DNA from: UBA12170 sp964293475
GTDB lineage: Bacteria; Bacteroidota; Bacteroidia; Bacteroidales; UBA12170
NCBI GenBank assembly: GCA_964293475.1
Contig: CAXYYJ010000019.1
Location: forward strand, 19,444-83,443
Reading direction: 5' to 3'
Length of the DNA stretch: 64,000 nt
The position numbers were made by a program, and so were the translations under genes. Below, in pieces: positions 53,331 to 63,073 of this stretch. The notes beneath the pieces were generated by a model. That model did not search any database and was not told the DNA's origin. It saw only the letters and a list, made by a program, of their open reading frames with translations. The number at the start of each line of letters is the position of its first letter. Within the stretch, counting starts at the first letter, position 1.

Positions 53331-55145
53331 TTATCCAATGAGAATATTGGCATTTGGATATTTATAATGACTTGTAACAGAACGGGTAACAAGAGCCAGC
53401 ATCAGCGTTAAAGGACCAATCCGACCCACAAACATCGTAGCAATAATAATGTATTTTCCGGGTTCAGAAAGGTTGGCAGTTATTCCAGTCGACAAGCCGA
53501 CAGTGCCAAATGCCGAAACTTCTTCGAACAAGAGCGCTAAAAATGATTTATCTGGCTCAAAAATCGTGAGCAGAAATACCGAAAACATGATGATGCTTAT
53601 GGAGAAAAACAGCAAGGAATAAGCTCTGTCGATGATGTCGTAGGGTATACTCTTTTTAAAAATTACTAAATTCTTGTTTCCCTTAATGGCCGCAAATGCC
53701 GACTTAATAAGCAAGGCAAAAGTGGTAGTTTTAATTCCACCTCCTGTAGAAATGGGGGAAGCTCCGATAAACATCAGGACTATAAAAACTATTAATATGG
53801 GTTGCCCGAGTATGGTGAAGTCAACTGTGTTAAATCCTGCTGTTCTGGTAGTTACCGATTGAAAAATGCTCGACACAAAAGCTCCGTAAGCACTTGTTTG
53901 GTCCACTGCATTATTTTTTTCCAGAAGATAAAAAGCTATAGCACCACCAGTTATGAGGGCAAGCGAAGTGTAAAGGGCAATCTTGGAATGGGCACTGATT
54001 TTTTTCCAGGGATATTTTTTTCGCGTGATAAGACTTGTGGGGGCAAATAAATCATACATAACCGTAAAACCCAGCCCCCCGAAGAAAATCAGGAAGGCAA
54101 TAGTCCATTGAACTCCATAGGCATGACGGATAAAATCTTCGAATAACCCATTGGTATAAATGGAGAATCCGGCGTTGTTAAAGGCCGAAATGGTGTGGAA
54201 AAGAGATGTGAACAGCTTTTCGCTAAAGCTGGTAAAAGGAGCATTGACGGGCCATTGAAAGAAAAGCACAAGGGTTCCGATGCCTTCCATAAATAAGCTA
54301 AAGAGAATAATACTTCTTAAAATTTGTTTGCTGTCGGTTATTTTTTCTGCGCTAAAGAGCTCTTTAAGAATCGATTGATATTTCAGCCCTGAATTTCGGA
54401 AAAATGTTGCAAAATAGGCTGCAAAAGTAATGATATTAAATCCTCCGAGCTGAATCAGTATCATAATAACTATTTTACCTTTTATGGTAAAATAAGTGGC
54501 TGTATCGACCACAATAAGCCCTGTAACGCATGAAGCGCTGGTGGATGTAAAGAGCGCATTGGTGAACGAAATAGTCCCTGTGGTGGTCATATTGGGGAGC
54601 ATAAGCAATCCGGCGCCGGCAAGGATAAGAACGATGAACGAAAGCGATAGTAATCCGGCGGGACCCATTTTAAGAAAGCCTAGCCGTTGGGCGCCACGAG
54701 CCAAATCAATGACAAAGAAAAAAATGAAATAGAACTGAACCAACAGAATGGTAAAAGAACCAAAATTGGGGAAATAGTTGTTCATAGCTTCCCTGTCGTA
54801 GAAGGGAACATCGAAGAATTCAACCAAGATCCCATTGATAATGAGAACCAAAATAATGATGGCTTCGAACCAGTTGCGCTTTATAAACTGTACCGGACTG
54901 AATTCATAAAGCACTTGCACAAGAAATCTGATGATATAAAATACAAAGCTTGCCTCAATGACGAGCAGACAGATGGCTGTGGTTTCAGCTGTGGGAGGAA
55001 AGCCATAATAGTAAACAATACTCCCCAATACCAACAGCGAAAAAACAGCGCTTAGAATTTTAAATATAAGGAGGACAGCTTTTTTACTGGAGAAAAGCCG
55101 CAGATTGATAAACTCTCTGACTCTTTCAACTAAGAGATTTTTCAT
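53331..55145 (-). CDS. ktrB: TrkH/KtrB-type potassium channel subunit
   Basis: A 604-residue K+ transporter with an N-terminal extension of about four TM helices, then four M1-P-M2 units. Selectivity loops: TSASCVTGL, SAFNNAGFS, TTRTAGFN, SAFGTVGLS. It imports K+ and works with the RCK protein encoded 11 bases upstream. The N-terminal addition makes it longer than B. subtilis KtrB (about 440); otherwise all loops are present. Confidence 0.93.
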   Translation of the reverse strand: MKNLLVERVREFINLRLFSSKKAVLLIFKILSAVFSLLVLGSIVYYYGFPPTAETTAICLLVIEASFVFYIIRFLVQVLYEFSPVQFIKRNWFEAIIILVLIINGILVEFFDVPFYDREAMNNYFPNFGSFTILLVQFYFIFFFVIDLARGAQRLGFLKMGPAGLLSLSFIVLILAGAGLLMLPNMTTTGTISFTNALFTSTSASCVTGLIVVDTATYFTIKGKIVIMILIQLGGFNIITFAAYFATFFRNSGLKYQSILKELFSAEKITDSKQILRSIILFSLFMEGIGTLVLFFQWPVNAPFTSFSEKLFTSLFHTISAFNNAGFSIYTNGLFEDFIRHAYGVQWTIAFLIFFGGLGFTVMYDLFAPTSLITRKKYPWKKISAHSKIALYTSLALITGGAIAFYLLEKNNAVDQTSAYGAFVSSIFQSVTTRTAGFNTVDFTILGQPILIVFIVLMFIGASPISTGGGIKTTTFALLIKSAFAAIKGNKNLVIFKKSIPYDIIDRAYSLLFFSISIIMFSVFLLTIFEPDKSFLALLFEEVSAFGTVGLSTGITANLSEPGKYIIIATMFVGRIGPLTLMLALVTRSVTSHYKYPNANILIG

Positions 55146-55156
55146 TGTAAAATGAA

Positions 55157-55852
55157 TTAGTCGTTTATCTGCACAAAACGGTCAAAATCCTTGTTCTTTC
55201 CAAAAAGGATAAGGGTGTCGGCTTTCAGGATGATGGTTTCGGAACCAGGAACCCCTTCTATATGCTGTTCAATTTTAATAACTCCGTTTTTAACCGTTTC
55301 AAACTCCCGCTTTATCATAATCAAACTTAATTTGTATTTATCCCTGAGGGCTATATCCCCCAAAGTTCTGCCAATCAGTTTTATGGGAGCTTTTATCTCA
55401 GCAATACGGTAATTGTCGGGAAATTGCATGTAGGAAATCAAGCTGGGGTTTACGAGTCGCTCGGCCACAATAATACCTACTTCGTCTTCGGGCGACAGAA
55501 TTTCGGTGATTCCGATTTTCTCGAGAATGCTTTTCTGGTTTTTTCCAGTGGAACGGGCAATAATTCTTTTAACCCCCAATTCGAGTAAGGTGACCGAGGT
55601 GAGCAATAAAGCTTCGAAATTCTGTCCTATAGAAACCACCACAGCATCGAAATCGTTGATGTTTTGCGACATGAGCGATTTTTTGTCAGTGGCATCCATC
55701 ACCACTGCCAGAGCTACTTCCTCCGAAATGCTCTCGATAACTTCAGCGTCAAAATCAATGGCAAGAACTTCGGCACCTTTGTCCGATAAGGCTTTGGCAA
55801 TGGCTCGTCCAAACTGGCCGATGCCTATTACCGCATACTTTTCAATTTTCAT
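55157..55852 (-). CDS. ktrA: TrkA/KtrA regulatory subunit
   Basis: A 231-residue cytoplasmic protein with RCK_N (about 4-125, GIGQFGRAIAKAL for NAD/ATP binding; GAEVLAIDFD) and RCK_C (about 145-231). It gates KtrB in response to ATP/ADP. It precedes ktrB in one operon. Confidence 0.93.
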   Translation of the reverse strand: MKIEKYAVIGIGQFGRAIAKALSDKGAEVLAIDFDAEVIESISEEVALAVVMDATDKKSLMSQNINDFDAVVVSIGQNFEALLLTSVTLLELGVKRIIARSTGKNQKSILEKIGITEILSPEDEVGIIVAERLVNPSLISYMQFPDNYRIAEIKAPIKLIGRTLGDIALRDKYKLSLIMIKREFETVKNGVIKIEQHIEGVPGSETIILKADTLILFGKNKDFDRFVQIND

Positions 55853-55991
55853 TTGATATTAAATTTTTCTGAAAGCACCTTTTCCCCAGGTTTGTAATGG
55901 GGAATTTTTAAGATTGAAATCTTTTGTCACTTTTAGTAGGCAATACTTTTCAACCATGGCCTTTTCATGATTAAATTTTCAATTTGCGGGG

Positions 55992-56020
55992 CAAAGGTAT
56001 ACTATTAGATATAATTCCAA
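55992..56020 (-). promoter_or_regulatory. Promoter of ktrAB
   Basis: On the minus strand TTG (56020-56018), 18-base spacer, TACCTTTG (55999-55992). The leader of about 130 bases contains a 6-bp hairpin (TTCCCC/GGGGAA near 55886-55908) without T run. Confidence 0.7.
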
Positions 56021-56039
56021 TGAAATTTCTAATATATTT

Positions 56040-57332
56040 TTATTGACCTTTCAGTAAGCCCGTCTTGTAGGTATCCAATGCTCTTTCCCTGGCCATTTTG
56101 TGGTCGACCATGGGTTTAGGATACTGAAAATCATCGAATTCCGGAATCCATCGTCTAATGTAGATAAATTTTTCGTCAAACTTTTTTTGCTGTTCGGTGG
56201 GGTTGAAAACCCTGAAATAGGGCGCTGCATCGCAGCCGGTTCCTGCCGCCCACTGCCAGTTGCCATTATTGGCCGAAAGTTCGAAATCGAGAAGTTTTTG
56301 GGCAAAATAATTTTCCCCCCAGCGCCAGTCGATGAGCAAATGTTTGCACAGAAAACTGGCCACCACCATTCGAACCCTGTTGTGCATATAACCGGTTGCA
56401 TTCAACTGTCGCATTCCTGCATCCACCATGGGGTATCCTGTTTTACCTTCGCACCACAGTGCAAACTCATTCGCATTGTTGCGCCATTCAATTCCGTTGT
56501 ATTTATTATGGAAATTCTCGTGAACCACTTTGGGGAAATGAAACAGGATTTGCATAAAAAACTCCCGCCAAATCAGCTCATTCAGAAATGACTCATGATG
56601 GGGTTTTAGTTGGGAAATCAGCTCCCTGATGCCGATGGTGCCAAACCGCAAATGGGGCGAAAGATAGCTTGTTGCATCGACCGAAGGTAGATTTCTGACA
56701 TCGGAATAATGGTCTAATTGACTCAGATTAAAATTCTTAACAGTGATTTCAGAATTCTTAAAACCGATTTCTTCGAGGGTTGGAAATTTGGTTTCTGTGG
56801 TTAGCAATTTTTCAAAACCAGGCATTTCGACGGGTCCCCGAAATTCCTGAGCAAACAGCTGAAGCCATTTTTTACTGTAAGGAGTAAAGACGGTATAGGG
56901 CTTTCCATCAGGTTTTAAAACATCGTTTTCATGAAAAACAACCTGATCCTTAAAGCTAAGAAAACTTGCTCTGCGACTGCCTGCAAAGGCTTCAATTTCA
57001 GCATCTCTTTGGCGTGCATAGGGCTCGTAATCGCGGTTTACGAATACCGAATGAACCTGGTATTCATTGAAAAGGGTCTGAAAGGCTTCCAGCGGCGAGC
57101 TGTGAAAAACTCTTAATCCGCTCTTGCGCTCCAGAAATTTTAAATGAATAGAATTTAAAATCTGATGAATAAAGCTCACCCGCGCATCGTTTTCGGGCAA
57201 TTCGCCAAGTATTTCGGTATCAAAAATAAAAATAGGGAGTACAGGATGGCCACTTTCCAAAGCCATTTTTAATGCTGTATTGTCGGTGAGTCGCAAATCG
57301 CGGCGGAACCAAAAAACGGAAATTTTTTGCAT
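56040..57332 (-). CDS. phr: Class I deoxyribodipyrimidine photolyase
   Basis: A 430-residue flavoprotein that uses light to split pyrimidine dimers. The N-terminal alpha/beta domain starts VFWFRRDLRLTDN. The FAD domain holds WREFFMQIL, MVDAGMRQLNATGYMHNRVRMV and NGNWQWAAGTGCDAAPYFRVFNP, with the Trp and Asn of repair enzymes. Length is slightly below E. coli Phr (472). Cryptochrome-like function is possible but less likely. Presence suggests light exposure. Confidence 0.9.
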   Translation of the reverse strand: MQKISVFWFRRDLRLTDNTALKMALESGHPVLPIFIFDTEILGELPENDARVSFIHQILNSIHLKFLERKSGLRVFHSSPLEAFQTLFNEYQVHSVFVNRDYEPYARQRDAEIEAFAGSRRASFLSFKDQVVFHENDVLKPDGKPYTVFTPYSKKWLQLFAQEFRGPVEMPGFEKLLTTETKFPTLEEIGFKNSEITVKNFNLSQLDHYSDVRNLPSVDATSYLSPHLRFGTIGIRELISQLKPHHESFLNELIWREFFMQILFHFPKVVHENFHNKYNGIEWRNNANEFALWCEGKTGYPMVDAGMRQLNATGYMHNRVRMVVASFLCKHLLIDWRWGENYFAQKLLDFELSANNGNWQWAAGTGCDAAPYFRVFNPTEQQKKFDEKFIYIRRWIPEFDDFQYPKPMVDHKMARERALDTYKTGLLKGQ

Positions 57333-57354
57333 GAATGAAATTTAATTCAGGCTG

Positions 57355-57362
57355 CAAAAATA
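57355..57362 (-). promoter_or_regulatory. -7 box of photolyase gene
   Basis: TATTTTTG on the minus strand, 22 bases before the ATG; no exact -33 TTG. Confidence 0.45.
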
Positions 57363-57450
57363 AGGATTAAAGCCTGATAAGGATTGGATTGGGGTTTGTT
57401 AAATGAATGACAATGCGCATCAACAGCGACTGTTGAAATTTTAAAGCGAG

Positions 57451-57699
57451 CTATTCCTCCGTTTCCAGAGTTTGTTTTTCAAAATCATAAATAATTTTTT
57501 CGGCGGTTTCGTAGTCCTGTAACTCCACAAAAATTTCGCAGGAACTTTCCTGAAATGAACCACCAAAACCAGCATGTAAAGACTCATCCATGCTGTTTCT
57601 CAACAGACATGCAATGTTTGACTCAGAAAAAATGGCTTCAAGATATTGGGCATTCAGTGTTGAACCCACATAAACGGAAACTAAATCATGTTCTTTCAT
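57451..57699 (-). CDS. DUF2007 small protein
   Basis: A protein of 82 residues from the ATG at 57699 (a longer frame starts at TTG). It has the ferredoxin-like DUF2007 pattern: LVSVYVGSTLNAQYLEAIFSE start and EIFVELQDYETAEKIIYDFEK end. The family is called putative signal-transducing but has no shown function. Follows lplA by 46 bases in the same direction. Confidence 0.8.
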   Translation of the reverse strand: MKEHDLVSVYVGSTLNAQYLEAIFSESNIACLLRNSMDESLHAGFGGSFQESSCEIFVELQDYETAEKIIYDFEKQTLETEE

Positions 57700-57745
57700 A
57701 ATCTCGATTTTTGTAACTGCTAAAGTTAACAAAAATAAACACGGA

Positions 57746-58705
57746 TTAAAACAAAATTTTCAAAATAATCTCTAAATTTTTCGGGGAGGCTTTGTCCTTC
57801 AATAATTCCACAACTGTTTCTTTATCGTGAATGATGTTGTAAAGTAATGTAAATAAATGATTTAGCTCAGTTGGAAGGTCTTCGGAAGAATAAATTTTTT
57901 GAATTCTTCCCTTCACAACGGTGATTTTTATTTCAATTGTTTTAGAGTTGTATTCCAGCATCGACAATATTTCGTAGTTCGGACTATAGCCAAAATTCCA
58001 TTCCCAGGTTTTGTATTTGGTTTCTGCCAGCCTTTCAATCTCGTCCAACTGACTCGTGGACAATTGATAATCAGTTATTTCTGGGAATTCATTTCTGATA
58101 AATCCCGATAGACTCTGAATAAAATCAGCAACATTCATGGGTTGGGGGAGATGGTCGGAGATATTGGTGACTGCACTGCGGTTGGAATTTACTGCCTTAT
58201 CGGAGATGTTTTTTCCGGAATTCAGCAGGCTTTGGCTCAGAAAATCCAGGTTTGAGTTGAAGAGCAAAGTGCCATGATGAAGCACCTTGTTTCGGTACAC
58301 GTGCGAGGCATTGCCCGAGAATTTCTTACCCCCAATCAGTAAATCACTTTTGCCAACTAATTGGGCATCTACCCCCAAGATGTTTAAATACTTGAGAATG
58401 GGAGCGCTGTAACGGGCAAAATTGACCAACGAATCGGCTTTGCCCAAGTCGATAAAACTATAATTCACGTTGCCCAAATCATGGAAAACTGTTCCCCCTC
58501 CGCTGATTCTTCTAATCATGGGAATCTGATGTTTCTCCAAAAAGGCGAGGTTGATTTCGCGCAAAGGGTTCTGATGCTTGCCAATAATAACCGAAGGCTC
58601 GTTCTGCCAAAGCATAAAACACGGCTCTTCCACTGTCTTCACCAAATATTCTTCGGTGGCCAGATTGATCCAGGGATTGGTGCTATTTCGCTGAATAAAC
58701 AGCAT
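57746..58705 (-). CDS. lplA: Lipoate-protein ligase A
   Basis: A 319-residue cofactor ligase. Motifs: RRISGGGTVFHD, VNYSFI, and the active Lys in IGGKKFSGNA; a C-terminal lipoate-protein-ligase domain follows (about 240-319). It attaches lipoate (via lipoyl-AMP) to E2/GcvH proteins. Standard length. Confidence 0.92.
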   Translation of the reverse strand: MLFIQRNSTNPWINLATEEYLVKTVEEPCFMLWQNEPSVIIGKHQNPLREINLAFLEKHQIPMIRRISGGGTVFHDLGNVNYSFIDLGKADSLVNFARYSAPILKYLNILGVDAQLVGKSDLLIGGKKFSGNASHVYRNKVLHHGTLLFNSNLDFLSQSLLNSGKNISDKAVNSNRSAVTNISDHLPQPMNVADFIQSLSGFIRNEFPEITDYQLSTSQLDEIERLAETKYKTWEWNFGYSPNYEILSMLEYNSKTIEIKITVVKGRIQKIYSSEDLPTELNHLFTLLYNIIHDKETVVELLKDKASPKNLEIILKILF

Positions 58706-58715
58706 ATTTCAGCGG

Positions 58716-58916
58716 TTAAGCTTCGTTGAGCTGGCTTAGCACTTTATTCACATCGTCTTCGGTCTGACGCAGCTTTTGCTGGCAATATTGCAATAACTCA
58801 GCGGCTCGTTTCACTTTTACCGACAAATCGTCGATGCTGATTTCTTCCTCCTCAATTTCGGCCACTATAGCCTGTAATTCGGCCATGGCGCCATCGTAGG
58901 TAAGTTTTTTACTCAT
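58716..58916 (-). CDS. xseB: Exodeoxyribonuclease VII small subunit
   Basis: A 66-residue helical hairpin. It starts MSKKLTYDGAMAELQAIVAEIE, and SIDDLSVKVKRAAELLQYC is typical. It joins XseA in degrading ssDNA. Its ATG overlaps the xseA stop by 4 bases (ATGA). Confidence 0.96.
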   Translation of the reverse strand: MSKKLTYDGAMAELQAIVAEIEEEEISIDDLSVKVKRAAELLQYCQQKLRQTEDDVNKVLSQLNEA

Positions 58917-60349
58917 GGTGTATCTTTTTTAATGATGCTGACGATAATTCCGTCCATCAATTGGGTTTCTAATTCTATATGTTCTTGAAGCTGATGGGTT
59001 TGGGTAATAACCTTCCCGTTTTGACGGGTGATGCTAAATCCCCTTTTCAGCAGGTTCTCCGGATTGGCCATTTGAATCACCTGATTCAGTAATTGTATTT
59101 TAACGGCTTCTTTATCAATAATATAGCTGGTTTTCGCTATTGATTTTCCGGGGGATAGTATCTGGTTTCTTTGGGTTTGAATGAGTTGCAGCGAGTTGGT
59201 TTTGAGTTTTCCGGGGATTTGGTTAAGCTCTGTTTTATTTGTTTTAACCAGGCGCTGTGCCAAATGAAATAAATCGGCTCTTTTCTGGCGGATGGTCATC
59301 TGATTTTCGTGCAATAGCTTCGTACTCCAGCGGCTAAAATCGTAGCTGAGTTCCTTTTGGGCAATATGCTGCATCTGAACAATTTTGGTGGGTTCCCAGG
59401 TGAGACTTTTTGCCAGATTTCTTATTGTAAGCTTTTCTTTTTCAACAAGATTCATGCATTTTGCCGTAATTTTCTGAAATTCCTGAACCATGAGATTTTC
59501 AAATTCCGCGTTATAGCTGATGATATACTCAGCAACGGCGGTGGGCGTTTTGAGCCGGGTATGAGCAATCATATCGGTTACCGACTGGTCGCGCTCATGG
59601 CCAATTCCGGTAAAAATTGGGAATATGGTCTGGGCTAAACGGGCATTCAGCTCATAATTATCGAAACAAGCCAAATCGAGATTGGAGCCTCCGCCTCTGA
59701 TAATCACAATAATATCGAACTCAGTCTTCTTCAGTTCCAGCTGATTGAGCGCTTTCATGATGGAAGCCGGTGCTTGCTCTCCTTGCATAAGTGCCTGAAA
59801 AAGAAATGTTTTAAAGGTGTAGCCAAAATTATTGTGTGTGAGCTGATTCATAAAATCCTGATATCCAGCCGCCGATTCCGATGAAATAATGGCAATATTT
59901 TGAATAACTGCCGGCAGCACATATTGTTTGTTAAAATCCAGCAGTCCTTCGTTGTTCAACCGCTGAATGGTTTCCTGTTTTTGTCGTTCCATTTCCCCGA
60001 GCGAATAGTTGGGGTCGATGTCGACAATCTGAAAACTCAGGCCAAAAACAGGATGAAAATCGACGCTAAGCTGCATGAGCACCTTCATTCCTGCCTTGAG
60101 GGTTTCGTGGGTTACATGTTCAAAAGCGGTTATGATTTGCTGACGTCGTGAGCTCCAAAGATTGGCTCTGGCTTTCGCAATGATTTGTTGCTCAGCTTTT
60201 TCCACCAGCTCCATATACAAATGTCCGCGGGTAGAATCGGAGATGCTCGCCAACTCAGCCACCACCCAATAAGTCTTGTCGAACGATGAACGAATCACCA
60301 TTTGAAGCTCATTCATAAAATGGGAAAGAGAAAGCGTGGGTTGCTCCAT
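58913..60349 (-). CDS. xseA: Exodeoxyribonuclease VII large subunit
   Basis: A 478-residue subunit with N-terminal OB-fold (about 1-105), and the catalytic domain with IIVIRGGGSNLDLACFD, TGIGHERD and DMIAHTRLKTPTA. A long coiled coil follows (about 280-420) and a C-terminal GFSITRQNGKV. Full length. It is followed by overlapping xseB. Confidence 0.96.
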   Translation of the reverse strand: MEQPTLSLSHFMNELQMVIRSSFDKTYWVVAELASISDSTRGHLYMELVEKAEQQIIAKARANLWSSRRQQIITAFEHVTHETLKAGMKVLMQLSVDFHPVFGLSFQIVDIDPNYSLGEMERQKQETIQRLNNEGLLDFNKQYVLPAVIQNIAIISSESAAGYQDFMNQLTHNNFGYTFKTFLFQALMQGEQAPASIMKALNQLELKKTEFDIIVIIRGGGSNLDLACFDNYELNARLAQTIFPIFTGIGHERDQSVTDMIAHTRLKTPTAVAEYIISYNAEFENLMVQEFQKITAKCMNLVEKEKLTIRNLAKSLTWEPTKIVQMQHIAQKELSYDFSRWSTKLLHENQMTIRQKRADLFHLAQRLVKTNKTELNQIPGKLKTNSLQLIQTQRNQILSPGKSIAKTSYIIDKEAVKIQLLNQVIQMANPENLLKRGFSITRQNGKVITQTHQLQEHIELETQLMDGIIVSIIKKDTP

Positions 60350-60371
60350 GGCATTTTTTTACAAAAATAGC

Positions 60372-60403
60372 AAAAGGGGCCAATAATCGCTATCAGCCCC
60401 TTT
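60372..60403 (-). terminator. Terminator-like hairpin after TonB receptor
   Basis: An 8-bp stem (AAAGGGGC/GCCCCTTT) with a 15-base loop; only four T follow directly. It lies between the receptor stop (60407) and xseA. Confidence 0.6.
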
Positions 60404-60406
60404 ATT

Positions 60407-62464
60407 TCAATTGTTGTTCCTAATGGGTTTTAGCTGAAGTTTCCAGTTTACACCGGCCAAAGCCTGAAAACCAGGTTGTGGAACCCCAAACTCTACTACT
60501 TTCGAATCGGAAATATTGTGCAACTCCACAAAAAATTCCGCAAAAGCAGGCTTATAAACCACCCGCGCATTCCAGGTGAAATAGTCGGTATTGGGCCGGT
60601 TTTCATATTCTTTGGTGGTGAAATTGTAAATCTGATAGGTTCCAAGCCTGTCTTTATAGCTCCCCTGAATGCTTAAATACCAGTTTTTTAGTGGTTGAAA
60701 CAGGGCAGATACATTCGCCTGATGCCGTATATTGTTCAAAGCATATTTACTTTGATAATCGCTCCCCACCTTGTCGATATTGAGATAAGTATAATTCACC
60801 ATCAACTGCTTAAACCACTTGGTTTTCAATAATATCTGCGGATTTACTGAGGCATTGGCTTCAAATCCGAAAGTGGTGAGCCGGGTTATATTTTCGGTTT
60901 TCCAGATGGTATCGTACCAAATCCAATCGATGATATCGGTTCCTTTTTTCAGAAAAACATCGGATTCCCACGAAAAAGCTTCCGATTTGGTTCGAAAGCC
61001 CAACTCGTAGCTGGTGGCTCTTTCGGGTTTTAGCTGCGAATTTCCCATATTGGCCGGGCCAGAATAAAACAAATCGGTAAAAGTGGGAAGTCGCATGGCT
61101 TGGTTGGCCGAAGCAAAAAATGCGGACGAATCACTGAGAGCATAGCTGAGCTCAATGCCTGGATAAACATTCCAGCTATCGGTAGACGATAAATAATGCA
61201 CCAAAGCCCCCAGTGAAACATGAATTTTGCTGGTGATATTCTTCGATTGCTCCAAATACAAACTTAGGTGATTGCGCTCGTAGGAGTACTTGAAAAACTG
61301 ACCTTTGGCCCAGGGAATTTCGCGCGGTTCCTCTAATTTTTCGCCCATGGATGAGCTTTGGAGTTGCTCGCTGCTCCATTGTAAACCTATGGAAGTCTTC
61401 CCCAGTTGAGTCCAGGTGATGGCTTTACTTTGAACTCCCCAAACCGCAGTGTGATGGAAGTTTTGGTAAAGGGTTGGATTCTCGCGGTTCAATTGCCAGT
61501 TATCGCGATGTTGCCGGTACCATGGAACCACGCTCACCCGAAGCTTTTTGCCAAAATGAACCCCCAGCGAAGCTGTTAGATTTCTATTGAGCTCATATTG
61601 AAGCTCATATTTGGGGCTGTAGAACGAGTTGGCGCCGAAGTCTTTATGCTGAACCGCCAGTTGCGATTCCAACAAAAAACCAGAGCCTTGCAGCTGACTT
61701 TGCCAAAATCCATTATGACTCACAAAATCTGTATTTTTCATGTAGCCGGAGCTTTTTTTGCCAAAATAACTCCATTTCGATTTCATGAAATTTTTATTCA
61801 ACTGAAGCGAAGTTCCCCAGTGGTAAAAATCGTTTTGTCCGGCCGACAAACGAGCCGCCACAGAATTTTCCTCATCAATTCGGGTAATTATATTCACAGC
61901 ACCGCTATAAGCACCCGGGCCATAAATTCTGGCGGCTGGTCCTTTGAGCACTTCAATGCGCTGAATATCATGTAAATCGATGGGGATGTTGAGATTGAAA
62001 TGGCCTGTTTGGGGATCGGAGATTGGAATGCCATTGAGAAGAACGAGTGTTTGGTCGAAGGAGCCGCCCCTGATGCTGAGATCTGACTGAATGTCGTTGG
62101 GGCCTCGTTGGCGGATGTCGACCGACTGAACAAAGATAAGAAGTCCGGCCAGGTCGCTCACCGGCGCCGACTGAATTTCTTTTTGGGTGAGGGTGGTGAT
62201 GATTCTGCCGTGGGGTGTAAACACCAGTGGATTGGCCTGCGCCATGACTTCCAGCTCGTCGAGCTTCACTTCTTTTTCCGCTTCCTGACTCATTTGGTTT
62301 TGAGCCTGAAGTGTACAAACAGTTAAGGTTAAAATACTAAAACTAACCTTTAAGGGGCTGATTTTTATAATTTTACCAAGGCTGTTAAAAATCGCGTACG
62401 ATTTTCGACTCCATCTGCGGAAATGAACAAGCTGACGACCACGAAAATTTGGGGTTTGTGTCAT
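60407..62464 (-). CDS. TonB-dependent receptor (plug plus barrel)
   Basis: A 685-residue outer-membrane receptor. There are about 37 unusual residues before the signal sequence (VSFSILTLTVCTLQAQ), so the start is doubtful. The plug (about 75-190) shows LSIRGGSFDQTLVLLNGIPISDPQTGH and IEVLKGPAARIYGPGAYSGAVNIIT. The barrel ends FQALAGVNWKLQLKP. It looks like the BtuB/FepA short-plug class, without a carboxypeptidase-like domain. Substrate unknown; no riboswitch or Fur-like site was seen. Confidence 0.88.
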   Translation of the reverse strand: MTQTPNFRGRQLVHFRRWSRKSYAIFNSLGKIIKISPLKVSFSILTLTVCTLQAQNQMSQEAEKEVKLDELEVMAQANPLVFTPHGRIITTLTQKEIQSAPVSDLAGLLIFVQSVDIRQRGPNDIQSDLSIRGGSFDQTLVLLNGIPISDPQTGHFNLNIPIDLHDIQRIEVLKGPAARIYGPGAYSGAVNIITRIDEENSVAARLSAGQNDFYHWGTSLQLNKNFMKSKWSYFGKKSSGYMKNTDFVSHNGFWQSQLQGSGFLLESQLAVQHKDFGANSFYSPKYELQYELNRNLTASLGVHFGKKLRVSVVPWYRQHRDNWQLNRENPTLYQNFHHTAVWGVQSKAITWTQLGKTSIGLQWSSEQLQSSSMGEKLEEPREIPWAKGQFFKYSYERNHLSLYLEQSKNITSKIHVSLGALVHYLSSTDSWNVYPGIELSYALSDSSAFFASANQAMRLPTFTDLFYSGPANMGNSQLKPERATSYELGFRTKSEAFSWESDVFLKKGTDIIDWIWYDTIWKTENITRLTTFGFEANASVNPQILLKTKWFKQLMVNYTYLNIDKVGSDYQSKYALNNIRHQANVSALFQPLKNWYLSIQGSYKDRLGTYQIYNFTTKEYENRPNTDYFTWNARVVYKPAFAEFFVELHNISDSKVVEFGVPQPGFQALAGVNWKLQLKPIRNNN

Positions 62465-62484
62465 TTTGTAAAAAATTTTGGCGG

Positions 62485-62492
62485 CAAAAATA
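62485..62492 (-). promoter_or_regulatory. -7 box of second TonB receptor
   Basis: TATTTTTG, 20 bases before the ATG; -33 absent. Confidence 0.4.
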
Positions 62493-62524
62493 GGCTTAAT
62501 CCGCTAAATGGCGCGGTTGAAAAA

Positions 62525-62560
62525 CTAAAAACACCCAACCCGTTAGCGAAACAGATTGGG
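62525..62560 (-). terminator. Terminator of superoxide reductase-like gene
   Basis: On the minus strand, an 11-bp stem (62560-62550 with 62544-62534, two G-T pairs), 5-base loop, then TG and five T. Confidence 0.85.
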
Positions 62561-62583
62561 CTTTAGGGGGTTGAAAAAATGAT

Positions 62584-63048
62584 TTATACAAATTCAACAG
62601 TATTTTCCCAGATTCCGTGCAAATTGCAGCCGGCTTCCACTTTTACTTTGTCCCCGGTTTTGAGATTTAGAAAATGCTCACCAAATCCCCTGATGGGGCC
62701 ATTCTCCATCACCATATTCGAAACGAGTTTGTCGTTTACATAAATGGTCAGATAGTCAATCCAGTGATTCTCCAGAGTGGGATGAACGATTCCTTTTTTA
62801 CCTATGGTGATGATAACCCGGGTGAATCCATTGGCATCTTTTTCCTTAAAACTGATGTCGGGAGTGTGTTTGAGTTCGTGGTCGGTGGGGTTGGCCGGAT
62901 CGGCATAACTCATTTTCATTCTGTTGATAATGAGCTTTTTCTGCTCAATTTCCTGAGCTTCGGCAGTGGTTGATGATAGTAAAGTGCTACCTACAGCAAC
63001 TCCGAGAGTGGCCAATCCAATTGTTTTAAAGATATCGCGACGTTTCAT
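62584..63048 (-). CDS. Superoxide reductase-like protein with Tat-type signal
   Basis: A 154-residue protein. The start MKRRDIFKTIGLATLGVAVGS is a twin-arginine-like signal, so it is likely exported. The rest is a desulfoferrodoxin-type single-iron domain: LKHTPDI (first His), HPTLENHWIDY (two His) and CNLHGIWEN (Cys and His), which supply all five iron ligands. Such proteins reduce superoxide to peroxide. The Glu that precedes Lys-His in many enzymes is Leu here (ELKH), so the catalytic detail could differ. The rubredoxin-type N-terminal domain is absent. The upstream leader is structured. Confidence 0.85.
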   Translation of the reverse strand: MKRRDIFKTIGLATLGVAVGSTLLSSTTAEAQEIEQKKLIINRMKMSYADPANPTDHELKHTPDISFKEKDANGFTRVIITIGKKGIVHPTLENHWIDYLTIYVNDKLVSNMVMENGPIRGFGEHFLNLKTGDKVKVEAGCNLHGIWENTVEFV

Positions 63049-63073
63049 TTGCTTATAATTTTATTTTTAAAGG

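Noticed and set aside
57421..57435. Hairpin CAACAG/CTGTTG after DUF2007
   Set aside because: A short stem with a 3-base loop and no T run; too weak to call a terminator.
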